DNA of 64,000 bases from Plumapathes pennacea (GCA_964036295.1 OZ038465.1:10299667-10363666); one strand, 5' to 3'. Positions 35,801 through 50,800 are shown, counted from the stretch's first letter. A program made the numbers and translations. Notes: generated from the sequence alone by a model not told the origin.

Positions 35801-38800
35801 GTCTGTGACTCACCTGAAGTCTGGGGTTGATGGTGAAGCTTCCTGCAGTGGGGTTCATGCACGCTACGTACTGACAGTTGTGCACCTCCTTCAGTGTCAT
35901 TTTGTTTCTGTCGTAGAAGTGACTGTAGTCCAAGTGCTGTCGGATCAGCGTGTGTGGCTGCACCGTGCCGTAAGTGTCAACCTATATAGTCAACAGACAG
36001 ACAGACCATTAAAGGGGAATACGTCACACAGAGTTGCTTGTTCATATTATTGGTAGTGCTGATCAAAGAGAGAAATGAGGTGGTGGTGAGCTGTATTCAC
36101 CGCTGTCGTGATTGCTTCAAGTTTTTCTGTGTTTTCAGCTTTTATTGCTGAAATATGCCGACACAGTTGTTGTTGTTGTTCATATCAATATGTTGGGCAC
36201 CGCGACTGCTGATCAACTCTTCCTGTTAGTCCATCACCGGAGATCTATTGAGTGTATGAAAGCTGGTGGAACAATAAATTCTCACCACATCACCTCACGC
36301 ATTTTCTTCTTGAATGGTTGGGAGAATTTCCATTCGGAGCTCAGCGAGTGAAAGGGTAAATACGTACCATGGGCATGTTCATGTCGTCGATGAAGTAGAT
36401 GAGTCGCTTGGATCCTGGTGGGCCGTAGTTCCTGCCAGCTTTCTTTTCTAGCGGCTTCTCCAGCACGCCTTGCAACATGAGTGACGTGGTGTAGTAATTG
36501 AACGGCACGTTAGTAATCATGAAGTTGTCAGGATCCATGGACGCGAACTTGTCGCCCACCAACACGGTCTTGCCTGTGCCCGCGTTGCCCACCAGCATGA
36601 CTGGTCGGCGGTTTTCCATCAGCAAGTCCATGAAGAAACGCACGCGAGTGGTTTCTGCCGTGTGCACCAGAACAGCCTGGGAACGAGTACAATCAATCAG
36701 TCAATTTATACATTACCATATTAACATTGTGAATTATTTTGGCTGATATGAACTGAGAAGAAAACGTCTGGGAGAACAAGCTAAACTGGTAGCACAAACA
36801 AAATGTTCACCTGCAGGGGAATCTCCGGGTCGAGCTCAAACTTGGGCACTCTTTCGGTCCACGGCACAAACTTCTTGCTGTCTGGGTCGATGTAGTAGTC
36901 GAACACTGTGCCGGCAGAGGGGACCTTTATCGTCTTGAATTCAGTTACCCACCACTTGGAGAACTCCGATCGGTAGTCCACCAGCTAAAGACAAACAAAC
37001 AGAAAAAATAAAAAGACACGTCAATATCACAGCAGAATCACGGGCGTGTGATAAACCTTAGCCTCGATGCGTTCGTCCATCTCCAATACTAGTGGCTAGA
37101 TAGTGACGAGTCAAAAAAGGCTAGCAAGTACAACAGCCGAGTCGCCATAGCTCTTACTTTCGTTGTTTGTCTGCTGAGTGCAGGTTAATAACACTTTCAG
37201 GACATATAAGACTGATCTTATTCTCAAAAGGAAACCGCTCTAAACCATTGATAGGGTCCGGAGTTTAAGAATCGTGCAACACATTCCATCCAAACTTCGG
37301 GAGAGTATTATCCCCTTCTCCTCCCCCGTCCGGTCCTGTACTCTGACTAAATTAGCCCACTGGTTATTTCAGTTGACTAACATACTTCCTCGTGTTATAT
37401 CTTATTTGTAACTTTTATTTGCTTTCTTTATTAGCAGCACTTGAAATAAGTTGCCAATGATGCTTCAATACTCCAAAAAATAAGCAAGTCAAGGGGATAG
37501 TCTTAAAAGCAATAAGCCTGCATTTCATCCATACCTGATCCTGGAACATGGCGCCGCCAAACGCCCACACGGCTGCGAAGACGAAGTATAGTTCGTACAG
37601 CTCCTTGTTACAGTCAGGGGGAGTGTTGGTCGGCGTCAAGAGGCACTCCAATAGGTAGCACAAGGTAGTTACCATGGTGATGTCAGGCACGGGTGTTATT
37701 TTCTTGAAACGCACGCGCAGTGTGTCCAGACAAACAGGGACGTACTTGTCAAACAGGATCTGCAGATTGGCCTTCTCTGATTGGACCTCACGCGAGTCAA
37801 TCCAGCTGGATACGTATCTGTAGTTACAAGAGAAAGAAAACAGAAAGCTTTAGAACCACGCAACACAAGGAGCAGCTTTATTCTCTCATGTTGTAAGAGT
37901 GAGCAAAGAAAGAGGTCCTTATGACCCTACTCAAGCAAGCACCCAATAAATACGCGCTGTAGTGCTTCAACTGTCGTTCAACAGCCGAGTCGCCATAGCT
38001 CTTACTTCCGTTGTTTGTCTGATGAATGCCACTCGTTTACATTTTTTGGCTAACTGGCAGAACAAAGAGTTTTGTACTAAACACTCCTGATAGAACTAGA
38101 AACATGAAATTCTCAGGCAATCGTGTCATGCGAGCACTGACAGATCTAGTTTGGACTGCAAACCGTCTATATCTCGATTCATCTCGTTCTTGACTCCCCA
38201 ACACAACTTTGGAAACACCATTTTCGAGAGCCGATGCCCGATAAAGCTAGCCTTCTTTACATTTGAACCTCCGCTCCAAGCTAACTCAAGTCAATAGGAA
38301 AGACAAAAAGTGACTCACGGGTTCCAGCCGACGTCAGCGTAGTTCAAAAACAGGATACCGGCTCTGGACACGGTGGCAGGAGTGGCGGTCTTTAGATGAC
38401 CGATCTCAAACAGCAGTCTCATGGACGGGGTGAGCGGCACACGTTCGTTACTAGCCAGAGTCAGCACCTAACAAATCACCACACAGTGGGCTTAGTTGTT
38501 GGTCTAAGAAGTGTGTGTCGTTCTGTGAAAATCCTCTTGAATAAAGTTTACTACCTGAAGGAATCGAGTCCTTAAGTGGGCTAGTGGGTTTTCTTTTTTC
38601 TTTTTTTCAAGAGTTACTCACGGCCCAATGGCCATCCTTAGTTTCTCAGATTAAACGCATCGAGTTCACCCAAAAAAAGCTGTTCCGTCATGGCGTGTTT
38701 CTTCAACAAGGATAGCGCAAGTCTGTACAGTTAAGGGTATTTAAGGAAGATAAAGGGTATTGGTCAAAAGTTAAAACAATGCCTCTTTTCTATTCTGCAA

Positions 38801-41800
38801 TTTGAAGGTTACAACTTCTACAACGACGCAACTTGGATGGTAAGTGCATTATGTAACAGGTTCTTCAAACACACAAACTGATCTAAAGTCCTGACAAACA
38901 CAAACCTTGTTGTCGTCCATGACAGTGTTGAGTGACTCAATCCACATTGGATCGATATCACCGTCCAGTACGATCCACTTAGGGCTGTCAGTGTGTATCT
39001 CAGACATGTCGCGCATCGTCGTGGAAAACAAACCTGCAAGAAGCACCACAGTGAATTCATGTGTCGGTCCACAACATTTCGTGCAGGTCCACTTTGCATT
39101 GCTATTCGCAGTGTCGTCGTTCAGTAAAAATTACAGTAAGAAAATACTCGATTCCGGGTATTTACCCCTGCCCTAATTACAGCGCCAATCAAAAACGCTG
39201 TACAAATACTTTTAACCAATCAGACGCTGAAGTAAACTGCGATTGGTTTTACTTTGAATAAGAGACCAATCAGCAGTGCGAGGAAACGCCATCACCACGT
39301 GCTTCCTTGCGTGAACAGTTTTCAATCGGATGTTGATTTTGTTCCTTGGCCAATAACGCTGTCAAACTTGTTCAGACCATCTAAAGGCGCAGCAAACGCA
39401 AACCCAACTAATAATTACGTTGGACAGTCGATTAAAAACCACTCTAAACTAAATCTTGTTCCTACCATCTTTCCATTCCCGGGTGGCTGGGTTGATGAAA
39501 CCGAAGAGCTCGTCTGCAGTTACAGCCTTGGGGTTGATGTCCTGCATGATGGGTTTGCGCTTCTGATTCTGGTAAGTCTTGTTCAGGGACCGGATCACCT
39601 GAGTCTTGCCGGTACCCGCCGGGCCCAACACGAACACGGAGTGACGCACCGCCAGCAACTCCTCTAGCTGAACGATCTTCAGGATGAAGCTCTCCTCCGG
39701 CTGTAGCTTCAAGTCCTGGATAGTGGAACGAGTATCGAATGTTAATGTATGTACATGGAGCACTGGCAACCTTCTTCAATCACTTCTGTTAAATACAGAG
39801 TGATGTGAAGTATCACAAAAGCCTAGCATTCTCATTCATTCACTCCTGTTAAACCCAGAGCGATCTAAAGTATCAAACACTGAATCCAACATTTACCTGT
39901 ATTTGGAGTACTGGCAGCCTTATTCAATCTCTTCTGTTAAATCAACTTTTTATATTTGATTTGATGTACAGAAATAGTCTCAAATCACCAAGCATATACG
40001 TTACTATCTAGTTTAACTAGCAAAGCAACGACAATTTGCAGCCTAGTTCTAATAAATTATGGCTTTATAAACATGTTCTTCCTTACGATAATAAACCCTC
40101 TCTCTCATACAAGGTAGAACATTAGCCACTAACCAATGCAGACTTCTTGACGAGAGCTTCGAAGTCCAAGTTCCTCTTTCGAGGCACGTCCAAGGCTGGG
40201 AACAGATCTCCAATAAGACCCATGAAAATCGGTACGTCGTCCGTGACAATTTTGGGGATGTTAAAGTCACGCAAGGCACGCATAAGCACTTGGTCCTCAG
40301 GACGATCCCTGTCAGAGCGCTTCAGTGAACCCGCCACCACCAGAACCGACTTGATGGCTCGCAGGCCCCAATCATAATGGTCCTAAAAAGAGTGCCACAT
40401 TTGGTGAACAAGGCACCTTCATACTCCAGCTTTAACTGTGTTTTTGAAACACTGTCCTTGGGACGCTATGCGCGGGTATCAATATCCACTGTAAGCGGAG
40501 TACAATCTTTATTCGTACAGGGGCTAGTATTATTCAATTCAGCTACGCGGGAGGGGGAGGGGGGACTGTAATCGTCCTAACAATTTTGACCACGATTGTA
40601 GGTAAGGTGTATGGTCTAAAATGATGCTTCGAGCAACAAGCCAATTCAAAATGGGAACAGCCGTACCTGCTTGGACAGTAACTCTTTGCACAATGAGTAC
40701 AAGGTGATGAACTTGCGAGCCAATGCACGAGCTTCGACGAAACCTTCAGCCACCAACATGATCTCACAAATAAGCTCGAAGTCGGGAACCACCATGGCAC
40801 AAGGACTGCAGACAGTGACATGACATGACTTGAGCTCGATGGGCACAGAGCACCGTATAATCTCATGCATTGATATTTATTGTGAGGGGGTAGCGAGGGG
40901 TTATACACCAGTTGAAGCATCGATATAAAAAGTATAGTAAGTCAAGAGGCAGTGGGTTTTGAGTGAGTGTGAAGAAAGCTGAAGCTAAGAGAAACAAGAT
41001 AAGAAACAATGTGACGCATAACGAATTAACATACACTGTTATTTTCAGGGAGTTATTTTAACTCCAAAAAGGGAGTTTAAAAAAAGGTACAGAACGACTC
41101 CTTTTTTAGAGTAGTTTTCACTCCCACTTTTTAACTCCCTCATGAGAGTAAAAATTAACTGACTAAATAGGAGTTGATATCACCCCTGTTTTGGAGTTAA
41201 ACAAATGAAGGGAGTTAAAAAGTGGGAGTGAAAACTACTCTAAAAAAGGAGTCGTTCTGTACCTTTTTTTTTACTCCCTTTTTGGAGTTAAAATAACTCC
41301 CTGAAAATAACAGTGTAGTAAACAACTGACCGGAACAAAGCCTTCAAGTTCTCCGGCAGCTCGGTCCTGCCCGCGTATCCCGGGTTCATGGTGATAAAGA
41401 GACCCACAGTCGGCACCATGCTGATCTCCTCTCCCTGGAATATGAAGCGATCTTTTCTGTCTTTAATGGCGTCCTGGATAGACTTGACCTGTACAGCCAC
41501 CACCGACAGTACTTCCACCGAGATGCGGTTGAACTCATCAAAGCAGCCCCACGCCCCCGTCTGAGCCAAGCCTTTGTAGATGTTACCGATAGACTGAGGA
41601 GAGACGGGAAAGTGATGTTAACAATAAAATAGAGATTAAAAAGATGTTACCGATACACTGGGGAGGGATAAGAAGTGAATGCTGAGATGCTGACGGAAGA
41701 CTGAAGACGATAAAAAATAATAGGAATGTTAAGCCCCATGCACACGAGCAAGTTTTCTATGACAAGTTTTCTGTGACAAATGATTTGCCCGTGTATACGG

Positions 41801-44800
41801 TCGAGCAACTCTTTTTTTCACAAGTTTTTTGACAAATTTTCGTTGTTTCTTTTCCTTCTGACTTTGACTTCCATAAACTTTTCGCGTGATCTCAAAGCCT
41901 CCAGCAAGAGGCTAACTGCATTATTTGGCTAATTCAAAGACTTTGTTGTCAATGTTGTGGATGCCGCCATCTTGACCGTGCGAACACGCTTGCAAATGAA
42001 GACATGGGAACTAAAGTTTTCCAAAAAACTTTGACAAGTTTTCGTGTACACAATCAAATTCCACATGTGACAAGTTTTCCTTGTCATAAAAAAGCTAGCA
42101 CGCCAGCTTTTCAGCAAATGAATTTGTCAAAGAAAATTTGCCCAAATTTTCTCATGTACACGAGCAAAAAAATCTTGTCACAGAAAACTTGCTCGTGTGC
42201 ATGGGGCTTTAACGACAGACAAGAGAAAAATGAGAAAGTGATGACGAGACAGGGAGATGGGACGGTAGCAAGTTTTGCATGTCAGATGTTTCTCAAACAG
42301 AAGGGGCAAAACTTCGACCATCAAATGAAACTGTTTTCTTACAGACCCGGGCACATGTTTGTTGAAACAATGATACTTCAGCTAAAATTTTATCGACAAA
42401 ATGCTTGATCCTGTAAAAATACACACTACTGTACATGTCCAGTGTGAGTTAAATCATAAGAGGGCAAGAGGAAGTAACGATTACCTTGTAATCCATCTGT
42501 TCTGAGCAGTTGAACACATACACCATGATACCCAACGCTCGCCCCAGATCCTTGGTAGTCTCTGTCTTGCCAGTTCCAGCAGGCCCAGCGGGCGCACCAC
42601 TCATGGTCAAGTGAAGGGACTGGGTTAGGGTAATGTAGCACCTGAGGAAGAAACAAAAACAAATATTAGGTTGACAAAGTCGACTTGTCTTACCTGCTAA
42701 TGCATGGCTAGTCAAGCACAAGAGAATTTGCGAGCACATTCTATAACAAAAGCAAACCCGGTTGCGATCTGCCCACGCATGCATGCAAGTGGCTATGGCA
42801 TTTGCCCACACTGCTATTGGTTTCTTCAGAGTAAAATGTATTGCAAATTAATTGCTTCGGTGTCTGGTTGGTTAAAAGTATTTCATTACGGCCTCTGTGA
42901 TTGGTACCTTAATTACTTTGGTTTTAGTTATAACCCTTTCACCCCGAAGCTCAAAATACAGATTCTCTCAACGTAGTGAGAATTGATAGTTTACTCAGCT
43001 TTGTACTGAGCAAGCTATCAACCGCCAAATTCTCCTTACCGTATGATATTTCTTGTTAGAAAGTGAAGGAGAAAGTGATGTTAATCACTGATAGAGTAAA
43101 ATACCGCTCCAACAGCTACTTGTTTTTAAACTGACCTATCAGTCAAGGGTGTGATGACCAGACGAGGAGTGTTGCCTAGATACTCGTATGAGTATCGGAA
43201 CTGCGCGTCGCAGATGTTGGCGAAGCAGTGGCTCTTCCCGTCGTCCCAGCGGTGCCGGAGTTGACTCAGCCACAGGAAAGCCTGCGCGTTCTCCACTTTC
43301 TGGTGAATTAATTTGGCCACAACATCTCGAGCGTGTACATCAATAGTACAGATGGTCATGATCTTCTGCCGGTCACCTTTGGTCAGCTCGCCCACCAACA
43401 TTCCAATCAGCGTCGTCAGCTGACTGACCTGAGGAATGTTAAGCGATCCAAATTTTAGTTCGAAATTCTAAGCATGATTTGACAAGAAAAATCTGAGTCA
43501 AATTTTAAAAGTGAAGCAATTATATTATTTAAACAGGGCGGCGTATTCAGCTACGAAGCTGCTGCTGCTGGTATCCAGAAGTATGAAGGAAGAGGAAGAA
43601 CGATAATCAGCCGACTACTGCAACGTTAAATTTACTGAAGAGTGCAAGTTCGCAGAAGACGAATTGCATGCTTCCAAAGACAGACTTCGGTCTCGCACAT
43701 AATCTCACCTGCTTCTTGTAGTAATCCTTCAGTGCGTTTTCATAACCTTCTTCTAGTCGGCCAAAAGCGATGCCGACCTCTGTTGTCCACCAGATCTGAG
43801 TTCCACACAGCGCAACCTGAGCGGGGTAGTCGAACAGCCATTGGTCTCTTGGTTTCTCTTCATACGACACCACGGCTTCGGATAACTCGTGCTTAACGGT
43901 ACTGCGCATGGACTCCATCACACGGTTCAGCCACGCCTCGACCTGAAGAGAGAAAACAAAGTTAGTGAGCAGCGTGTTCAGACCGGTCATTGCTATACTT
44001 CGTTTCACTGAAACGAACGTAACGTCAACCGTAGAAGTGACACAATTTAGACTGACAATAAACAACTAATTCGTGGGAAATTCAGAGAGCGCTCGATCGA
44101 TCGAGAGAGCTGATAAATGGGCAGTAAAAAACTAGGTATCACACCACGCACTACTGTTCTCGATCAACTACTGATGAAGTGTTCCCTGACCTGGCCACTG
44201 CAATCACAGGTGGTGTTAAATTCCACATATTCCCCTTCCTTGCTGTACATGCCGGACGCCTCTTTTGTGTCCTTGCCGTCGTCATCTTCGACAAATTTGA
44301 GCTTGGACATGTTGTCAAACAACTTGGACAAGTGACGGCAAACCTGTTACATAAAAAGAGAAACTTGATTAGCGATTTTTGTTGTCCAAGTTGATCCAAT
44401 GTATCTAGCAGATAGACAAATATTACAATGTATCGAAACTAAGCCAAGCTCTATGTAAAACATACAGCTAGTGCTGGGAGAAACGAATACGTCTGCTTCT
44501 GGTTACAAACAGATGACCAATTGTCCGGTCAACTTAGATCCAAAAACAAAAGGTACTTATATTGAGTGATGTAATGAGAATTGATAGGTCAATCAACCTG
44601 ATCAATATATCAAACACTAAGTTCTCCATACTGTAAGATGACATTTTATAGGTTGCACCCAATTCACTATTGGCAGAGTTAAGACCTAAACGGTCTTCAC
44701 AACTTACTTCTGTTGGTTGGTTTCCTTTTGACAAAATATCAAGCAAGTCTGCAGATGACACAAAGTAGAAGCGTGGAAAGGCCAAACGCTTGGTTTCCAG

Positions 44801-47800
44801 ATACTCGGCCAAAGCTTTCTCACACAACGCAAGTCTGTACAAAACAAACACAAGGCGGGCAGGTTGATGAAACAATGCTTGTTGATAAGAATACAATATG
44901 CGCCCCTGTGAGAACTAGTTTTGGTCTGCGTATAATAAACGTATAATATTTCGACGTACGTTTGATGTGGGCAGGCTAAACGCCGTAAATGTGCTAGCTG
45001 CCGTTTCGAGCGCTAGCCCTTCATCAGAGCAAAGAGGAGATTATCGAAATAGGGTACACAAAGTGTGAGGGCGCACTGAGAGTGATCATCGGCATCCACG
45101 AAGGAGACGACGCCAAAATAAAGTTAAGATAAAAAAGCAAAAGAGGAGCCATACTATCATCTCTTTTGTGAAATGTAGTTTGAAGATTTAGATGAATTTC
45201 TAAAAAGCATGGACCACATGGATTGCGTGTGAGGAGGTTCGCACAGTATCAGCAGTTGGTTGTGAGTGTAACAGCGACTTGTCCTCACCTTTCCTGCAGA
45301 TTTTCGAGAGTATCAAACAGTCCACTTCTGTTGCAGCAATCTACGACGTTGGGAATCTCCGCTGCTTCTTTCATCAGTTCCTGAGAAATTAATAATCTCC
45401 TTTAGTACGTGTGCCCAAGTGGTCCCTTCATAAGGGAGCGTCCATGGTTGCACAAAAGTCAGCGTGTGACATGGCCTTAAAGCTCACCTTAAAGTCCACA
45501 TCGATGCCATCAAATCTCTTGGAGTCTTCCGGCAGCTGATTTCGGATGTCCTCTGAGCCGATGAAGATGCTCTCCAAATGAGACCAGGTCCTCTGCACTT
45601 CAAACCAGATGGAGATCACTGAATCTGCTTGAGACAGCTTCTTCTGCCACAAGGTCACCTCCTCCAAGAAATGTCCGATGTACTTGGACGTGATCAGGTT
45701 TTGAAGTTGAACCTGCATTCAAGAAGGCATTCAATGTTAGAGGTCGTTGATTATTTGACTATGTGCATTTGTACAGTGTGAGTAATTGTAAGCGCGTACG
45801 TTTAGTGTGGGTGAGTGAGTGGTTGAGTTGAGAGTGAACAAGTGTGAGTGCGTGAGTGTACAGTACGTAGACATAGTGAGTAAATGAATGAATGAATGAA
45901 TGAATGAGTCAGTCAGTCAATAAGCGAGTCTATGAACCAATGAGTGAGCAGTTCAGTGAACTAGTGTCTGGGTCAATTAGTATGAGAGAGAATGACTGAG
46001 TCAGTGAACGAGTGAGTGGGTCCATGAACCAGTGAGTGACTGATTCAGTGAACTAGTGTGTGAGTCAGCTAATCTGAGTCAATGAGTGCAAGAGAGAAAG
46101 ACCGAGTTAGTGAACGAGTAGGAGAACAAGTGAGTGTGTCCATGAACCAGAGAGGCGACTGATTCAGTGAACTAGTATGTCAGTCAGCTAACCTGAGTCA
46201 ATGAGTGCGAGAGAGAAAGATCGAGTTAGTGAACGAATAGCTGAACAAGTGAGTGTGTCCATGAACGAGAGAGGCGACTGATTCAGTGAACTAGTATGTC
46301 AGTCAGCTAACCTGAGTCAATGAGTGCGAGAGAGAAAGACTGAGTTAGTGAACGAGTACGTAAATGAGTGGGTGGAGTAATAAAAATGAATATTAGGAAA
46401 CTACAACTTGGCCTGTAGAAAACAACTGCACTTGTGATTACCTGGTTGTCTTCAAGAGTTTCAATCAGCTCCTCACTTGACTTCAACAGAGGAATGCCAG
46501 TCCGCATGTGCGTCTCGTACTCGAATTCCATCTGTGACCAAGTCTGGTCAAGTTCCTTCAGTACTTTCTCCATTCCCAGTTCCTTGGTGGCCTTGTCCAC
46601 GATGTTACGCACCTCGTCTTCAAAGTTGTGAAGATTCAGCGCCAAAAGATCCGACAGGTTGGTGTCCTCATTCATAATAAATTTGACCTGAAGTGGCAAA
46701 ATGGTCGCATGGAACTCAATTCGATTACACAGGATTCACACGCCTTCCATGTGACCCCAACAGTTTGGTCTGCCCCTGTATCTTGTCTATATAAACCATA
46801 CTTGTTGATACAAAATTTGTGGCAGTTACACAAGTACTTTTAACATCGACACAACAAATACATGTGATGATCATGATCATAGTCACACGACGGTATTGAT
46901 TATGACGATGACGACGACAACGATGATGATGATCATTGTGGTGACAACAATGAAGAAGACGAAGACGATGACGACGACTATGGGGTATGCGTGCACCGTG
47001 AGAGTTCAAAAGCAAGATGGTGTATATCAAATCAAACTACAAGCAATTATAGGAGCAATGAAAATGGCAAATAAACCCGGAATAGTGAATGTTTGATCGT
47101 ATTACATGTAGGAACAGCAATCATCGGGAGCTACAATACATTCTTTTTGGACGCTACAGCCCTTGATCGTAAATACGGAATACAATATTTCTTCTAGGTT
47201 AACCAGTTCACGTAGTCTGGATGGTTAGATTGAGTAACAAAACCTGGTACTCACCTTGGTGGCCTGCATGAGCTGCTGCCAATGACGCTCTCGGATTGCC
47301 GGGTTCTGCAGCTCACCCACAGCCCTTAGTGACGTCACCATGTTCTTGACGGTGGAATCAAGCCCGCTGAACGCGTCCCAAGCCCTCATCTCTTTGTCCA
47401 GCATTCGAATCTCCTTCACGAATCTCTTGCATTCCATCTCCATGTTCTCGACGTCGATGTCGGCCCACAGCGTGGTCTTCCACTCATCTATGCTGCTCAG
47501 CACTGTCTCCACCATGTCCCAGAGCTGCTTGAGTAAGATGACCTCGCGCCGGCAAGCGCGCAGCTGTTTGTAGTCAGGGAAGTTCACTTCAAACAGACCT
47601 GCAGACTCCGATAAGCAGTTCATCTCTTCTTCCATGGCACAGATCTGGCGATTACACTGCACAAAAGAGAGTTGGACAATGTGTCAATAGCTGGCCTCTT
47701 GAATGCTAGTCCAGTCCAAGAGAACTACAATCCTGGACACACCTGGTTTGTTTAAAGCTCGACAAGGCTAATCCTGGAATGTGTCTAAATTTTGTCATTT

Positions 47801-50800
47801 TTAGGCCTGGAAACGAGATATTTTCGCCCTCAGCACATCTTCCCTGATATGTTTTGAACTAGAACAAGATTTCTACTTGGTCTATCAGCAAAACTCTGCA
47901 ACTTTTGGCCAAGAGGTCGGGATAAAGAATTTGGTTAAACCTGGGTTAGTGACACTTACCCTGTCCAACCGACTGTACACATTTTCTGAGTTAAACAGGA
48001 ACGGCGCATCTTTGCGGAAGTCTTCTCTAAACTCGTGTTGTTTGATCTGTGCAAGAAGACCACAGCAAAAACGGTGTAAGACGTTTCGTACATCAAAAGA
48101 AGTAACTTAACGAAATAAACCAATACTTTACAATTTGAAACTTCTCAACTTTCAGCTTCGTACCTATAAGTTTCATGTATTTATAAATAATAAAGTGAAA
48201 ATACACCATCCAATTCAATAAATTCGCATCTTTCCCTCTACGGTTAGCTTGCTTGGTGAACTTCCTATATAAACTCGGGTCATAAATTGAATTTCAATTC
48301 TTTCAACAATAGCCCATGTTGTTTGAATTAGCGTTAAACCTCAAGTGGGCCTCTCCTCTGTGAGATACTCACATCAAACTGTCCGCACTTGCGTCTTATG
48401 ATGGCCACTTCAGACGCCTGTAGAGGCGCCACCTGCTGTTTCACAGTCACGGCAATCTTCTTGCTGTTGTTCCACTGCTCTGGCAGTTCCTAAAAAAACA
48501 AGTTCACCTGCTTCAGAGGGTATTGACGGCAGCAAGTGATTAACCAAACTTTAACTTCCAAACCTCGCAACACAAATTCTCCCCACCATTGAATAGTACG
48601 TATGAGAATGTACTGTTGGATCAGCTGTGTAAGGCCCAGGTCAAACGTCGAACTTCACATGATTCACAACTCAATGCAAATGAATAAGATCCATTGTTTG
48701 AGCTAATTTGTATCGATTTTGTTCTAAGCGTTGTAAGGTGTTAAAGAAATGATGAAGATGCAACAGAAATCCTAAGTAAACAAAATAAACTTAACTCGTA
48801 TCTCTATATATGAAGTCTTACGTGAAGGGCCCAATAGGGATCCCTGTGAGTCTTTATGGTTTCCCCTGTATTGAGGCATACACGAAGGGTCTAAATAGCC
48901 TTTGCTTAGCATATATCTCGTTTCACTCGTCCTGCTACAACACGCACCTGCAGTTGCACATGGACTTCTTCAGGCATTTCCTGCTCGTACGTCTTGAGGA
49001 GTTCAATAGTCTGTTTGAGTGGCTCAAACATCTCATCTGTGGCTGACTGTCTGTCCTTGACAGCCATCAAGTGTCCCATGACGGCCACCAGGCCATTGTA
49101 GTCACCCTCCTCCACTGGCTGGGTGAGGCCCACATCGGCAACCTTGATGAACTCCGCCAGGTCGTTCAAGCTGAGAGAAAACATGAAGAGGATATTTAGA
49201 TACTGTGTGGCACGATATTTTCGCGGGATAAAATTTTAATTAGATCTCGTAAAAATAAGATTCTGCAATTTAAAAAAAATACTCCACATATATAGGCTTG
49301 GGGAGAGAGAAAGGAGGGTCTGCTCGCAGGTGTAGCCTTCACCAAAACAGCTGCCGATACACCAGTAATCAAGAGAGTTAACAAATCAACCCAGCTAGTC
49401 AGTCGTATTCCGGAAAAAAAGGTCCAAACAAACACGGCCCTAGGAAATGTAGAGGGTGAAGTACCAGATGAACCCTATTACCTGTTCGTGACATGATCTA
49501 TCAAGTGCTGTTTAAACATGTAGCTCCATCTTTTGATTATGTTCACTAAGGCCACCTTGAAGGGTCTGGCGTCCACACGGAACCACTGGTCGAAGATCGT
49601 GGTGCCATCAATATTGTCCACTTCTACGTACAGCTTCTCATAGGTGTCAATCTGGACAAGAAGGACAACAAAATGTTATCTATTGACTAACAAGAGAGAC
49701 GAGTGCAACTGGTCTGTACAATGCCTTTTGTGTTAATAGAGCTATTTTATGCTGTCAAACGTAACATCCAGAAAAAAAGTTAATAGTTTACCAGAATGAA
49801 CGGTTAATGTGGCCAATTTGAAGGGCTGAGGGGGGGGGGGGGGGGGAGGGGTGAAGGATACAGATGGGGGAAGGACTAGGTAGCTCGAGTAGAAATAATG
49901 GTACTGAGAAAGAAGGGACAAAGATAGAACTTGTGACCAAACTACGAAATTACCAAAACAACTTTTCGCTAGAATTTGTAAGGTTTTCATCCCAAAGTTT
50001 AACAACAAAATCTCTCTGTGAAGACTGAAGCTCTGTCGAATATGCATTCGATAGGAAGTTGGAAACTGGCTGACTGTGTATAGTGTCGTGTATTAGAAGT
50101 TCAGTAAGTGTCTACTAATCAGATGGCAACTGAGCAATTCATACCTGGTCTTTGAACTGCTCTAAGGTAGGAGGGCACTCTGGGACGCCCTCTTCCGCAT
50201 GCGCCTCGATCTCCTCCGCTGTCAACACGTGGTTATACAGCAGGAACTGGCGCATAAACTCGTTCCTGTCGTCGAGCCACAGGTAAGCATAGACGTCAAA
50301 CGAACTGCGGTACTCGTTGGCTTTGTTCATGATGCCCGTCATGCGGTCCATCAAGTCCTGGCGCATTTCAGACAAATCCAACATGTCCTCCACATCAGAC
50401 TAAAACAGCACAAGAGACGCGAGTCAAGGCAAGCTACAGCATAACTGCAGTGAACATAATTTGGCTTAAAGAATCCTCAAATATACAAGAGGTAAAAATG
50501 CAAGCGACTACGTAAACATACTTATAATACAACGTCATTAATATACCTGATAATGTTCTGAGTTGCCATGCTCTGCCAGTCTTTTCACAAGTGAAGCCAT
50601 CTTGTAGATATCACTAACAATGCCCTCCACCACGTCATAAAAGCCATCAGCGATGCCAAAGTCCAGCGAGGGGATAAACACCATGTCAGGCTGCTGCAGC
50701 TCCAGTTTGGCTTCAAACAGCGCCGCCTGGTTGTGTTTAGCGTCCGTGAATTCCAGCAGATAGTTGAGAGAACAGTGGATAGCATTAAAGAAGCCATCTA

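Larger units (their letters stand above)
40134..42641 (-). other. Dynein AAA1 module, exons 28-31, residues about 1832-2100
   Basis: Exons: 42485-42641, 41331-41593, 40667-40805, 40134-40382. Exon 28 has the Walker [11 protein letters not shown] and exon 29 the Walker [10 protein letters not shown] (Asp/Glu near residues 1902-1903), both intact, so the main ATP-hydrolysing site looks functional. Exon 30 begins [22 protein letters not shown], a strongly conserved AAA1 block. Two foldback elements lie in the introns flanking exon 29, one almost touching its donor. Confidence 0.92.
43136..46687 (-). other. Dynein linker (DHC_N2), exons 21-27, residues about 1375-1831
   Basis: Exons: 46442-46687, 45488-45712, 45289-45380, 44708-44834, 44191-44343, 43709-43942, 43136-43428. 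Diagnostic linker strings are [39 protein letters not shown] and the lead into AAA1 ([23 protein letters not shown]). The linker is the mechanical element that swings across the AAA ring. The intron between exons 21 and 22 carries the 118-bp minisatellite. Confidence 0.9.

Noticed and set aside
46896-47096. Met/Thr-rich + strand frame
   Set aside because: It is a translation of an ATG/ACG trinucleotide repeat.
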